From Sphingobacterium sp. UBA4616 (GTDB taxonomy: Bacteria > Bacteroidota > Bacteroidia > Sphingobacteriales > Sphingobacteriaceae), in contig DGIS01000022.1 of NCBI GenBank assembly GCA_002386525.1, forward strand, positions 372,001 through 436,000: 64,000 nt of DNA, read 5' to 3'. Position numbers and translations under genes: made by a program. The first letter of the stretch is position 1. Each line of letters opens with the position of its first letter. The notes under the pieces are model-generated. The model was not told the DNA's origin. It searched no databases and was given only the letters and a program-made list of their open reading frames with translations. Shown in pieces: positions 9,214 through 18,181 of this stretch.

Positions 9214-9507
9214 ATGTATCATAAGTATGCCGAAATCGACGAAATGTATGGTTCGAAGGAAAGAGTGGTCAAAGTGGATATTCCAAGTAATCTCAGAATG
9301 TTATGTGCGATACTCGATGTTAAGGTAGAAAAACTGTTAAACGACTTTATGTGGATGTTAAGCTATTCCCATCATAACTCAGCTACTGCTAAACAACGGA
9401 GGCTGCTAATAAATTTTTTCTTGCTTGCGAATATGGACTGCCTATGTATTCCAAAAAGCAGATCAATCAAATGTTTGGTTAACTAAAGGCTAAGCGGAAA
9501 CACTAAA
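9214..9507 (+). pseudogene. small hypothetical gene broken by a frameshift and a stop
   Basis: The frame from ATG 9214 encodes about 65 residues (KVDIPSNLRMLCAILDVKVE region, then DFMWMLSYSHH), after which the sense shifts. A second frame from about 9411 reads KFFLACEYGLPMYSKKQINQ then MFG, meets a TAA at 9480-9482 and continues LKAKRKH to a stop at 9507. Joined, they give one coherent protein of about 97 residues, so I infer one frameshift near 9409 and one nonsense mutation. The unbroken form resembles a small Bacteroidota protein I cannot name. It is the first of three adjacent disrupted genes. Confidence 0.6.
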
Positions 9508-9551
9508 ACAAATCAATATCGCTGATAAGGTAGAAAATAAAATGTAATATT

Positions 9552-10183
9552 ATGGACAATTTATATCTCAAAAATCCGGAATGTGAATTAGAGCCCCAGT
9601 GGTTCTTCTTAGAGGGCGGAATAGTAGAGGCTTTTGAGTTTGAAAGCTTTGAGTCGTTTCGCGAAAGACTATGGAATTTATTCCAAGAACTAACATCCAG
9701 ATCTCAAAAAACGGATGAAGAGCAGCGTCAATTAACGACGACTTTAGATAAACTTATTCTGCTCGTTAAGGGATGTCACTATTTTTTACACCATAAAAAG
9801 CGGTTGAACTATGAAGAAGAATGGATAGATATTAAATGGCTAAAAAACCCTTATCGCTGTTTGAAAAAATATCGGCATCAGGATGACGAAAAGCTCAATC
9901 ATCATTTGGCACATTTCGATTATAACTTTACCCAGTTAAACCGAGAAGAGGTGCAAAACTTCACGGTGCCTTTCAGAATTTTTTTTTGCAAATGGATTTA
10001 TCGTCTTGGCTGAATCTTTTTGATGATTACAAAGAATGTATAGCGAGAAATGAAAGTTTATATGAATGGACCGTAGATGATACTCCGCTAAAAACTTATG
10101 AGCATCTATTGAAGTTGCTAGAAGCCTGCATAGTCGCCTTTCATTGGGCAAATATGTGGATATGTGTACCGATTTTGGCATGA
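9552..10183 (+). pseudogene. hypothetical protein gene frameshifted in a 9-T run
   Basis: The frame from ATG 9552 runs 153 residues (MDNLYLKNPECELEPQWFF at the start) and loses sense right after a run of nine T at 9979-9987. Ten T residues would continue it as FFLQMDLSSWLNLFDDYKE and onward (LLKLLEACIVAFHW) to 10183, giving roughly 210 residues. The continuation has the same helical, charged character, which supports one interrupted gene. The downstream end overlaps the start of the nuclease remnant at 10144, so its natural 3' end may also be lost. I do not recognise the family. Homopolymer slippage could make it phase-variable rather than dead. Confidence 0.55.
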
Positions 10184-11044
10184 AACTGTACTTTGGCCCA
10201 AGAAGTGGTAAAGAAAATCTGATCCATTTCCTTTAACGGCCTATTTGCTGGGGAAAAAGTTATTCGCGATCTGGAATATCGTCCCACAGAGCGTAGTGGT
10301 GAACAGGAACACAATCGTAAAGTCATTTTTGACCTCTATTGTACCAGTGATGACAATAGTCATTTCATTATCGAAATGCAACAACTTCCCCAAGATTTTT
10401 TCCGTGATCGTATGGTTTATTACAGCTCGCGTCTTATACATACATTAGTTCCACGCGGACATAGCGGAAATACCTATGAGTTACCAGAAGTTTATTTCAT
10501 TGGTATTCTTAATTTTGCATTGGATAACATTGATAATGATCGATACTATTATGATGTGGTACTTTGTGATCGTGAGAAAGGTGAACAGTTTTACGATAAG
10601 TTAGGCTTTAAACTTCTTTGTTTGCCTAATTTTCGCAAAGAGGAGGTTGAGATAAAAAGTTTTATGGACATGTGGCTTTATCTTTTCAAAGATATGTCTA
10701 AACTCAATGAAATACCGAAATTTTTGGATAAGCGTGTCTTTGGTCTTATCTTTGACATAGGAGAGGTGTCAAATCTAAATTCAGAAGATATGAAAGCATA
10801 TGAATTGAGCCTTAAGGATAAAAGAGATGCGGAAAGCATTCGCCTTACAGCGGAACGTATAGGCATGGAAAAAGGCATTAAAAAAGGCATGGAAAAGGGA
10901 ATAGAAAAAGGTCGGCAAGAGGAACGAGCGAAGGCTGAAGCTGAGAAGCGAATCTCAGCCTTAAAGATGTTGAAGAGCGGTTTTGATTCCAAGGTCATAG
11001 CTGATATTATAGGATTGTCAATTGAGGAGATTGAGAAATTGTAA
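10144..11044 (+). pseudogene. Rpn-family PD-(D/E)XK recombination nuclease/putative transposase, frameshifted
   Basis: Joined across one frameshift this gives about 298 residues, normal for the Bacteroidota Rpn/PDDEXK_2 family. The first piece (10144-10236) reads GKYVDMCTDFGMKLYFGPRS and stops at TAA 10234. With one T fewer in CTTTAAC the sense continues from 10235 (NGLFAGEKVIRDLEY) to 11044. Family landmarks are KYVD-x3-DFG-x-K near the N-terminus, the nuclease-core strand KVIFDLYC with the acidic D, FIIEMQ with the E-x-Q motif, then YYSSRLI, and a C-terminal charged repeat (MEKGIKKGMEKGIEKG). The longest intact frame begins at 10376 and lacks the catalytic D strand. Rpn proteins promote RecA-independent recombination. 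Confidence 0.78.
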
Positions 11045-11137
11045 TAGCGTGTTTAATCGAATCGCCTCTTTGGTGATATCAATAATAAACAATTAAGGTA
11101 TTTCTTTCTCTATAGTGCCTATGTCTATATTTTGCTT

Positions 11138-11878
11138 TTAAAATTCAATAATAAATGCACCGACAATTGCCGCAGGATGCAGATCTTTACTATTTAGCAG
11201 GGCATAATCTTCGCGAAATCTTTCATAGTATTCGATATTCATTCCAATAAGTACGGTCTCAGCATCTCGATCGTTCACATCAAATCGTAATTCTTCCAAT
11301 TCAACAGTTCTAGGATCTGCCTGTAAGCTCAACGGAATTTGGTGTTTGTGGCTACGGACATAGATCTGTTTTTCGAAATTAAATACGACAATCATCAGAT
11401 TTATCTTCATGAGATTACAGTGTTTTGGACGATGAATATCGTTTTGCATGTCAAATTTTGGGAACTTTATGGCAATTTGTTTTTTATCCAACAATTTTAT
11501 TTCTGGATCAAAATGCATGTAGTCATGCATATGGCATTTGTCGTTGAATTGAAAGTTTACTATCCGATCGATCTTTCCGCCTCGAATCGTCTTTTCACCC
11601 AGAGGCGCTCTATTTGGGCGGGTGACTCTTTTCAACTGATTGATGAGGCAATTGTGCATATTGCTATCATGCAATTTGAGGTGAACTTCTCCCATTACAT
11701 GTCGTATGCGGGATCCTGCAGTACTCGCATGACCAAAATCTGTAGCAGCTGATTTTGTGCCCTTCGTTTGTTTTGTTTTACGCCCTGGGGCAGTCTGCAC
11801 AATAGTTTTTTCATTTGATTTTCGAAAGACAAGGTTTCCAACCAAGCCTTTTAGATTTCCGTTCTCTAGTATAGCCAT
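11138..11878 (-). CDS. hypothetical protein, beta-rich, Sphingobacteriaceae type
   Basis: From the ATG at 11878 this encodes 246 residues beginning MAILENGNLKGLVGNLVFRK. That opening, ENG-x-LKG-x-VGN-x-V, resembles the N-terminus of the DUF6266-like group of Bacteroidota orphan proteins, but the match is only at the start. A basic TAPGRKTKQTKGTKSA segment follows, then a predicted beta-rich body without cysteine or catalytic motifs. There is no signal peptide from this start. The frame is open back to 11959, but the extra residues look non-conserved. Function is unknown. It is isolated between the decayed nuclease region and a structured non-coding segment. Confidence 0.6.
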   Translation of the reverse strand: MAILENGNLKGLVGNLVFRKSNEKTIVQTAPGRKTKQTKGTKSAATDFGHASTAGSRIRHVMGEVHLKLHDSNMHNCLINQLKRVTRPNRAPLGEKTIRGGKIDRIVNFQFNDKCHMHDYMHFDPEIKLLDKKQIAIKFPKFDMQNDIHRPKHCNLMKINLMIVVFNFEKQIYVRSHKHQIPLSLQADPRTVELEELRFDVNDRDAETVLIGMNIEYYERFREDYALLNSKDLHPAAIVGAFIIEF

Positions 11879-12468
11879 ATTTTGAATTTGCAAATTAAAA
11901 TACTGAAAGCCAAATAATTGTTTATTTTTGGGAGATTTGAAATTGGCTTTTGCCAACAATTATTAAATTCATAATAGCTAGTAAAAGCCTATTATGAAAA
12001 TTGCATTGGCTATTTTTATCAGTGACGCGGGTAAGGATCTTTTTCGAATTTGGTATGGGTTTAAAACTGCTGCTTCAATGGAGGTTCGATGCAGCATCGT
12101 ATCTGCTTCGATACCACTCCACCCCCTAGTCGAGATGAATCTGTGGTGAGCGCGACATGTGTCCGTGGTGAGTCCGAGTTAGACTCGGAGATAAGGCGGT
12201 AGCAAGGCTGTTGGAAAACACTCTTATGTGCTAGCAAGTACGAATAAGGCCCGAAGAGGCCTCGAATAATTGTCGAAGGAGAATGAAATAGCGTATAGAA
12301 CACGGACTCTCTGATTAAAAATAATAACGGTAAAACAGTATATAGGTTACCTATTGATATGAATTTACAATGGAGATTATATAAAAGCAAATATCTTCTT
12401 AAAAGCTGATACTACTTATTAACACAACAGATTTTGTTTATCAGTTAATTAACATGTTTATCCATATT
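11879..12468. other. non-coding region with structured segment
   Basis: This gap of about 590 bp has no convincing gene; the 109-codon frame at 12061-12390 on the minus strand has no recognisable protein features. The stretch 12088-12310 has several short perfect inverted repeats and higher G+C than its surroundings, and is listed separately as a possible intron fragment. Confidence 0.5.
12140..12310 (+). ncRNA. possible 5' fragment of a group II intron (domain I-like)
   Basis: The plus strand carries GAGCGCGACATGTG, then GGTGAGTCCGAG, a hairpin CCGAGT-tag-ACTCGG (12175-12190), AAGGCGGTAGCAAGG, GTGCTAGCAAGTACGAATAAGGC and GAGAATGAAATAGCG. The order and character of these G-rich, A-bulged motifs resemble the 5' domain I of bacterial group II introns. 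No reverse transcriptase, domain V or 3' end was found, so at most a truncated relic is present. This is pattern memory, not an alignment; another structured RNA is possible. Confidence 0.35.
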
Positions 12469-13158
12469 TTATAGTCCACTTAATAATCGGATATAATTGT
12501 CAATATAGTGTTGTTTGTCCTTTGATTTATATTGTTGGATATAGCGGGGATGATCCAGAATAATCATCTCTCCAAATAATTTCTCTTCTTTGTTGATTTT
12601 TGCGAGGAAGGTTGCGTTTTTCTTTCCAAGGACAAATACTTCCTCTGTTTCGAGCCCCATAGCGATATGTTGTTTTAGGGATTCAACCATAAATGGCTTC
12701 ACCATTTCAAAAAGCTGCTTATCGTCATAGTAGTTTGCATTGATCCAGTTGTTGGGATTTGTCTCACGGACAATTGCCAGTGGAAAAGGTGAATTGATAT
12801 AAAACTGTTTGTAGAAAATACTTGGTCCTCCATAGGCTTCGATCATATCATACATGAAAACAGAGGATATTTCATGGGTATGTGCTGAATGCATTTTTAT
12901 TCCACATGCGCTAGCTAATCTTTTCGTGTCGGTAAAAGGAACACCCGTTACTCCTGCGCCATGTCTGCTCGGATTAATGCCTATAATTAATTTTCTTTGT
13001 AAGTTATCCTGGTAAAATTTTTTGTAAAACTGTTCCATCACCACCAATGTCTCGGGATTATCGAGGTAGGGATTAATGACATTGAACCCTGAAGGTAGGT
13101 TTCCCTTATAATGAAGTTGTTTATTAAATAAAACTACTTTTTCCGCAAATGTCAACAT
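12469..13158 (-). CDS. SMUG2-type uracil-DNA glycosylase family protein
   Basis: This 229-residue protein belongs to the uracil-DNA glycosylase superfamily, SMUG2-like (DUF4918) branch, which removes uracil or damaged pyrimidines in base excision repair. The active-site motif 1 region reads IIGINPSRHGAGVTGVPFTD; motif 2 is likely LDHPRYIQQY near the C-terminus, with HP in the place of the HPS loop. The middle KKNATFL segment is also family-like. Length matches. It is a single gene; the open frame and the ATG at 13158 agree. Substrate preference cannot be read from sequence. Confidence 0.85.
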   Translation of the reverse strand: MLTFAEKVVLFNKQLHYKGNLPSGFNVINPYLDNPETLVVMEQFYKKFYQDNLQRKLIIGINPSRHGAGVTGVPFTDTKRLASACGIKMHSAHTHEISSVFMYDMIEAYGGPSIFYKQFYINSPFPLAIVRETNPNNWINANYYDDKQLFEMVKPFMVESLKQHIAMGLETEEVFVLGKKNATFLAKINKEEKLFGEMIILDHPRYIQQYKSKDKQHYIDNYIRLLSGL

Positions 13159-13202
13159 ATCGAGTGTGTTTGAAGACAGGATAATTTTTTAAAAAGTTAT
13201 AA

Positions 13203-13237
13203 ATAAAATAGGGCGCCATTTTGGCGCCCTATTTTAT
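13203..13237. terminator. strong intrinsic terminator after the FKBP gene
   Basis: A 16-bp near-perfect stem (ataaaatagggcgcca / tggcgccctattttat) with a 3-base loop lies 20 bases past the FKBP stop on the minus strand; the A/T-rich arms supply the U-tract in either direction. Confidence 0.85.
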
Positions 13238-13256
13238 GCATTTATCAAGGCCACGA

Positions 13257-13754
13257 TTAGTGACCTTGTGTACCGTCTACACCATGTGAGTGTCCATGAG
13301 ACAATTCTTCTTCAGTAGCAGGACGTACAGTTAAGATTTCGATATCGAAATTTAATGTTTTACCAGCCATTGGGTGGTTTAAGTCAGCAACAACAATTTC
13401 TGGAGTAACTTCAGCTACCACAGCGCGGAATTGGTTTCCTTGGTTGTCTTGCAAAGGTAATACTTCTCCCACTGGAGGTAATCCTGTTTCTTTGAACATA
13501 TCTACTGGTAACTGTGCGAATGCTCTTTCGTCTTTTTGACCGTAAGCATCATCAGGTGCCAATTCAAATGAAATTTTATCACCAATGTTTAAATCTGCGA
13601 TGTTTTCTTCAAATTTAGGCAACATCATACCTACACCATATAAGAAATCTAAAGGTTGTTCTGCAGTTGTTTCTTCAACGAAAACTTTTTCACCGTTTTC
13701 TACTGTGTGAAGTCTGTACGTCAATGCTACGACGTCGTTTGCTTTTATAGCCAT
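13257..13754 (-). CDS. FKBP-type peptidyl-prolyl cis-trans isomerase, SlyD-like
   Basis: This 165-residue protein of the SlyD/FkpB type is a cytoplasmic proline isomerase and chaperone. The FKBP half-domains flank an insert-in-flap domain: YRLHTVENGEKVFVEETT, then DFLYGVGMMLPKFEENIADL, and the later ADLNHPMAGKTLNFDIEIL that closes the fold. The C-terminus is short and histidine-rich (LSHGHSHGVDGTQGH), consistent with weak metal binding as in SlyD. No signal peptide is present. It lies 36 bp downstream of the yyaL-like gene and could be co-transcribed with it. Confidence 0.92.
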   Translation of the reverse strand: MAIKANDVVALTYRLHTVENGEKVFVEETTAEQPLDFLYGVGMMLPKFEENIADLNIGDKISFELAPDDAYGQKDERAFAQLPVDMFKETGLPPVGEVLPLQDNQGNQFRAVVAEVTPEIVVADLNHPMAGKTLNFDIEILTVRPATEEELSHGHSHGVDGTQGH

Positions 13755-13790
13755 CTGATTTTGATTTTTGGAAGCCGAGGCTACCGTTTA

Positions 13791-15791
13791 TTAAATATAA
13801 TTTATTAACGCTTTTATTGAATCCTGAGGCAGACTGCAGGTCCTATTTTTACAAAGATAAGCTTTTGTCTCCTTTCCAACCCTATGTTTTAGAAGTGGAA
13901 GATTTTCTTCTGTACCGCCAAGAACAATTTTGTTTGGAATATAATATTGATCGAGCTCATGTTTAAAAGCCATCGCTTTATTACCCGTCAATGCAATTTC
14001 ATTGATTCCATACCTTTCTTCTAGCAATAATATTGCCCAATTTGAATAGGCTGAACCATAAGTCTTGATTTGAGGGAATACATTCGCCAACAATTGGTCT
14101 GATATGGCGATATAATTTTCATCATCAAAAAGCAGACCTAGACGTTTCAGTTGACGGGTCATGGTTGATAAAGAAGATGGGATTACATTATCCATGATTT
14201 CGCTTTTTCGCGCGATGAGTTGCTCCGCTTCCGACGATGTATAATAAAAAGTTTTTTGCGATCCATCGTAAAATAAGACAATAGCTTTGTCAGCAAGCTG
14301 TCTTGCTTTGGTTAACCAATTGAAGTCAAATGTAGCCTCATACAATACTATGAACGCTTCAACCGTGAATGCATAATCATCGAGGAAGCCTGCAATCGCT
14401 CTATTTTTATCTTTTGGCTGATGCAATAATTGCCCATTGTTTTGGATAAGTTCATTACATATAAATTGTGCATTATTCAAAGCTAGTTCCAGAAAATGTA
14501 TGTTGTCCAGACTGGTGTAGGCATCTACGAGTCCTTTTAAGAATAGGGCATTCCAAGAAGTCAATTGTTTATGGTCCAGTCCCGGGCGTACTCTTTTTTC
14601 GCGGAAGTCGTATAATTTTTTCTTTGAATCTTTTAGAAACTCTGCCCATTCGTCAGCTGACATATTGACCTTTGCAGCTAACTGATCTGCATTTATGGCG
14701 CAAATAGGAATATTCGTTTGCTCTTCCTCCCAGTTGCCCGATTCTGTAATATTAAAGTATTGACTAAATAAGCCAGCGTCTTTGCCCAGTACGCTATCAA
14801 ATTCAGCTTTGGAGAATGCATAGTATTTTCCTTCAACACCATCACTGTCGGCATCAAGAGCGCTGTAGAAACCATGATTGGAGGCAAGCATCTCCCGTTC
14901 GGCCCAAGCAATCGTTTCTTCGATAATTCGTTTATAGAATGGATCGCGGTTTTGCTGATAAGCTTCCGCATATAAGGATAGCAATTGCCCGTTGTCATAG
15001 AGCATTTTTTCAAAATGGGGGATATGCCAGTAGTGATCGACTGAGTACCGTGCAAAGCCACCGCCAATCTGGTCATATATACCGCCAGATCCGATTTTTT
15101 TCAATGTAAAATGCACGTGGTTCAAGATCTCTTTATCATCTGAGAGCACCCCATATTTTAGAAAAAACAGCCAATTGTTTGGTAGCGGAAATTTTGGTGC
15201 TTTTTGATAACCGCCTTCTTTTTTATCGAAAGTTTCGGTCCATGGTGTTACAATTTCAAGTAAGTCTTCCCTGCTATACTGATCTGGAATGGAGTGGATA
15301 GGTAGTTTTTCAGCCCGTTGAATACCGTTGTTTAACTTTTCGGCATACTCGAACGCGACTTCGGGTTTCTCTTCCCACATTTGAGCAATTTGTAACAGGA
15401 TGTTCTGCCAGTCGTGCGGTTTAAAATAGGTGCCGCCATAAATTGGGCGACCATCTGGTAAACAGATACAGTTCAAAGGCCATCCGCCCGCATTCGTCAT
15501 CAATTGGACAGCTAACATATAAACTTGGTCAATGTCGGGGCGTTCTTCACGATCGATTTTGATCGAGACAAAGAATTTATTCATGGTCTGGGCGATGGCA
15601 GAGTTTTCAAAACTTTCGCGCTCCATCACATGACACCAATGGCAAGCGGAGTAGCCAATGCTTACGATTATCAGTTTATTTTCGTCTTTTGCTTTTTTTA
15701 AAGCTTCCGGCCCCCAGGGCATCCAATCTACCGGATTGTGTGCATGCTGTTTAAGGTACGGTGAATTTTCAAATTGCAATTGATTCGCCAT
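13791..15791 (-). CDS. YyaL/SSP411-type thioredoxin-domain protein (DUF255)
   Basis: This protein of 666 residues (from [10 protein letters not shown]) has an N-terminal thioredoxin-fold DUF255 domain and a C-terminal (alpha/alpha)6-barrel related to glycoside hydrolases/epimerases. The domain starts with [18 protein letters not shown] and has the CHWC redox pair (C50, C53) within [15 protein letters not shown], then [11 protein letters not shown]. The biochemical role of the family is unknown. An upstream in-frame ATG at 15818 lies inside a terminator hairpin, so the ATG at 15791 is preferred. The enzyme lacks a signal peptide and is likely cytoplasmic. Confidence 0.9.
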   Translation of the reverse strand: MANQLQFENSPYLKQHAHNPVDWMPWGPEALKKAKDENKLIIVSIGYSACHWCHVMERESFENSAIAQTMNKFFVSIKIDREERPDIDQVYMLAVQLMTNAGGWPLNCICLPDGRPIYGGTYFKPHDWQNILLQIAQMWEEKPEVAFEYAEKLNNGIQRAEKLPIHSIPDQYSREDLLEIVTPWTETFDKKEGGYQKAPKFPLPNNWLFFLKYGVLSDDKEILNHVHFTLKKIGSGGIYDQIGGGFARYSVDHYWHIPHFEKMLYDNGQLLSLYAEAYQQNRDPFYKRIIEETIAWAEREMLASNHGFYSALDADSDGVEGKYYAFSKAEFDSVLGKDAGLFSQYFNITESGNWEEEQTNIPICAINADQLAAKVNMSADEWAEFLKDSKKKLYDFREKRVRPGLDHKQLTSWNALFLKGLVDAYTSLDNIHFLELALNNAQFICNELIQNNGQLLHQPKDKNRAIAGFLDDYAFTVEAFIVLYEATFDFNWLTKARQLADKAIVLFYDGSQKTFYYTSSEAEQLIARKSEIMDNVIPSSLSTMTRQLKRLGLLFDDENYIAISDQLLANVFPQIKTYGSAYSNWAILLLEERYGINEIALTGNKAMAFKHELDQYYIPNKIVLGGTEENLPLLKHRVGKETKAYLCKNRTCSLPQDSIKALINYI

Positions 15792-15808
15792 AAGACGAAG
15801 ATAGTGAA

Positions 15809-15829
15809 AAGCCTCCATGATGGAGGCTT
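15809..15829 (-). terminator. intrinsic terminator after the SixA-like gene
   Basis: A perfect stem AAGCCTCCAT/ATGGAGGCTT (21 bases overall) followed on the minus strand by TTTTC. It lies about 160 bases past the phosphatase stop and just before the yyaL-like start, separating the two transcription units. Confidence 0.75.
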
Positions 15830-15988
15830 AAATATGTTTTTTAATATTTGGGCTCTGTAACGACTAGATCAATCTACATAGCGTTCCTCCTGATGTCAGC
15901 AAATGAATGCCTCTACTGTAATTTCTTATGATAACTTGTATTCAAGTTCATTTTTTATCAGATCATGCATATAATTTTTTTCGAATGA

Positions 15989-16480
15989 TTAATCAATTAT
16001 TTGCACAAGATCGGCACAATTGCCACTGAGCATCTGAAAGGTAAAACCGGTATCGAGTTTTATTTCTGCGCAGGATGATGTCCGTAAATAGGCTGATTTT
16101 CGGGTTAAGTATTCGACCAAATCGGTCAAAGTGGGATTGTGTCCAAAGAGCAATACATGGTCGATATGATCGGGAATTGTATTGATAATAGATAGCATAT
16201 GTTTGAATGTGCATTCATATATCGTTTCTTCAATTTTAATGTCAAAAGAAGATGAACCCATTACCTCTAAAAAAACACGTGTTGTTTGGAGCGCACGATT
16301 TGCAGGGGAACTGATTACCATAGCGTTTTCGCCCAGAGTCAATTTAACTGCAATTTTAGCAGCCACTTGTTTTGCTTGCTGTATTCCGTCTGAGGTAAGT
16401 GCTCGATCAAAATCATTTATTCCCGGAATGGTTTCGGCTTTGGCATGTCGGATGATATAAAGTTTTTTATTGTTGTCCAT
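15989..16480 (-). CDS. SixA-like phosphohistidine phosphatase (histidine phosphatase superfamily)
   Basis: This 163-residue protein of the branch-2 histidine phosphatase type resembles SixA. The catalytic RHAKAE motif is at residues 11-16 (H12 nucleophile), VISSPANRALQTT supplies the second arginine, and LLFGHNPTL holds the second catalytic histidine. In E. coli SixA dephosphorylates a phosphohistidine, acting on PtsI-related signalling; in Bacteroidota the target is unknown. It is short for the superfamily, as SixA proteins are. The ORF ends about 160 bp before a terminator hairpin and has no neighbour in its operon. Confidence 0.88.
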   Translation of the reverse strand: MDNNKKLYIIRHAKAETIPGINDFDRALTSDGIQQAKQVAAKIAVKLTLGENAMVISSPANRALQTTRVFLEVMGSSSFDIKIEETIYECTFKHMLSIINTIPDHIDHVLLFGHNPTLTDLVEYLTRKSAYLRTSSCAEIKLDTGFTFQMLSGNCADLVQIID

Positions 16481-16908
16481 GATTGAATTTTTTGATTCTT
16501 TTTTCGTATAAATATTAACGCTCGTTGCCGCGGTTCATTGTGTCGGTGCAATTGCAGGCGTGAATAAGAGTACAAATAATAATACAGGAAGTTTTTAAAA
16601 GTATGCAGTTAGTGAACAGTTTACTTTCCTCCATGGATGTGTTGAGTGTCTTGTCGAGAATAAAGACCTTTGATGTAAATTAGATTGCTAATGGCGAAGT
16701 GAATGTCTTGGAATATAAGTTTTTAAAATGATTTCGGAGTGTTCTCATTTCATCAGTTTCAAAAGGGAAGTAGTTGTTTTTTTTTGATAAAAATATGTTA
16801 ATTTTGCAACGAAAAAAATACATTTGTATGTTGTCTGCTTATTTTATTTATTGAAAAACATTATTGGCCTAGTAGCATTCTCTTGTTTCTATCGTTTAAT
16901 TTTTATTT
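16481..16908. other. divergent intergenic region before the glycan cluster
   Basis: 428 bp between the divergent phosphatase gene and the glycan-cluster lipoprotein. No ORF or strong hairpin was seen. The right end holds the candidate promoter listed separately. Confidence 0.5.
16774..16806 (+). promoter_or_regulatory. candidate promoter of the plus-strand glycan cluster
   Basis: TAATTTTG (16799-16806) matches the Bacteroidota -7 element TAnnTTTG, with a TTG at 16774-16776, a 22-base spacer that is slightly long. It lies about 100 bases before the lipoprotein start and is the only promoter-like match I see here. Confidence 0.4.
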
Positions 16909-18138
16909 ATGAATCGTAATTTTTGGATACTTCTATTTGGAAGTATTTTCCTTTTGGCCTGCAACCGTACAGCGGATTTTTTTGCGCAAGATGTTGAAAC
17001 TCCGATTTGGACTGTTGATCCCATTGATTCGGTTGTTTTTGACAATGATGAGGGGATTGTCAATATCCATACCGTCGCTGATGCTAATTTTAAAGGGCTA
17101 AAAAATGCTGTCGATTTTATCGATATCTCTGGCGCAAACGCTAGTTATTGTCATCCAGATGTTCTTTATTTCCCAAACAAATTAAATGGTTACAAATATT
17201 GGATGGTTTTCACGCCTTATTTTGGAGCAGTTGGGACCAATCAGAATTCAAAGAAATTTGAAAACCCAAGTGTTGTTGTATCAAATGACGGTCTTGACTG
17301 GGTAAATCCATCCGGCCTAACCAATCCAATCATGAATGCCCCATTTCCGACAGAAAGTTTTGGTGAAAACAAGGTTGATCCGATCCAGGGATTTTGGTCG
17401 GATGTCGATTGGGTATACTTGAATAATCAGTTCTATCTTTATTATAGAGGCAGTTTTATCACTGCGCAGTCATTGAAAGGTAAATGCGTTTTAAGTAATA
17501 GCAATTTTGACCGATTAAAGCAAAATGCACATCGAACTATCGTACAGCAAACGTCAACAGATGGTATAAAGTGGTCGAATTTGAATATTGCTTTTACAAG
17601 TAATCCACCCTTTACTCCCAAAGATGATCACCTGTTATCTCCTTCCTTTATCCATGACGGAAGTGAATTTTTAAGTTATGAAATTGAGCTGAATCTCGGT
17701 CCCAAGAGTTTTAAGGGTAAGGATCCGTCTTATGTTATTCGTAGAACTTCCGGAGATGGAATTAATTTTACAGGTTTTCGGGAAAGCAAAATCGTCAATT
17801 TTCTTAATAAACCGTGGTTGAGAGTCGGAAATGGAAATTCTCCATGGCATATCCAGGCAACATATGCTGATGGATATTATTTTTTATGTATAGCTGTTGG
17901 TGAAGTGAAAAAATATACAGCAGAGTTATTATATGTTGCTTATTCGAAAGATGGTTTGAATTTCAAGGTATTACCAAAGCCACTGTTGAAAAATAATGCC
18001 TATAGAAGTTCCATTTTTCCAATGGGAAGCAACGAGTCGTTGATTAAGATGGGGGCTTTGATTGGCAATAAATCTGGGGAATTCCGTTATCGGGAATTTA
18101 CGTTAAACAAAGATAAAATCGAGCAATCGTTAAAATGA
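16909..18138 (+). CDS. beta-propeller lipoprotein, glycoside-hydrolase-43-like fold, function unknown
   Basis: This 409-residue protein has a lipoprotein signal peptide with lipobox FLLAC (lipid-modified C18), so it is probably anchored in the outer membrane or periplasmic side. The mature part contains repeated strand motifs of the kind found in five-bladed beta-propellers of the GH43/GH32/GH62 type: HPDVLYFPNKLNGYKYWM, then VVVSNDGLDWVNP, QTSTDGIKWS and AYSKDGLNFKV, each ending in a [SD]DG-x-x-[WF] turn. Catalytic residues cannot be assigned safely. It leads the glycan cluster, which suggests a role in surface glycan binding, trimming or maturation. Confidence 0.72.
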   Translation: MNRNFWILLFGSIFLLACNRTADFFAQDVETPIWTVDPIDSVVFDNDEGIVNIHTVADANFKGLKNAVDFIDISGANASYCHPDVLYFPNKLNGYKYWMVFTPYFGAVGTNQNSKKFENPSVVVSNDGLDWVNPSGLTNPIMNAPFPTESFGENKVDPIQGFWSDVDWVYLNNQFYLYYRGSFITAQSLKGKCVLSNSNFDRLKQNAHRTIVQQTSTDGIKWSNLNIAFTSNPPFTPKDDHLLSPSFIHDGSEFLSYEIELNLGPKSFKGKDPSYVIRRTSGDGINFTGFRESKIVNFLNKPWLRVGNGNSPWHIQATYADGYYFLCIAVGEVKKYTAELLYVAYSKDGLNFKVLPKPLLKNNAYRSSIFPMGSNESLIKMGALIGNKSGEFRYREFTLNKDKIEQSLK

Positions 18139-18181
18139 CAATATTTAATATATCATTACTGTTACTATTTTTGTATATTAA

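Noticed and set aside
12061..12390. 109-codon minus-strand ORF
   Set aside because: It lies over the structured non-coding segment, has low-complexity serine/arginine content and no recognisable domain.
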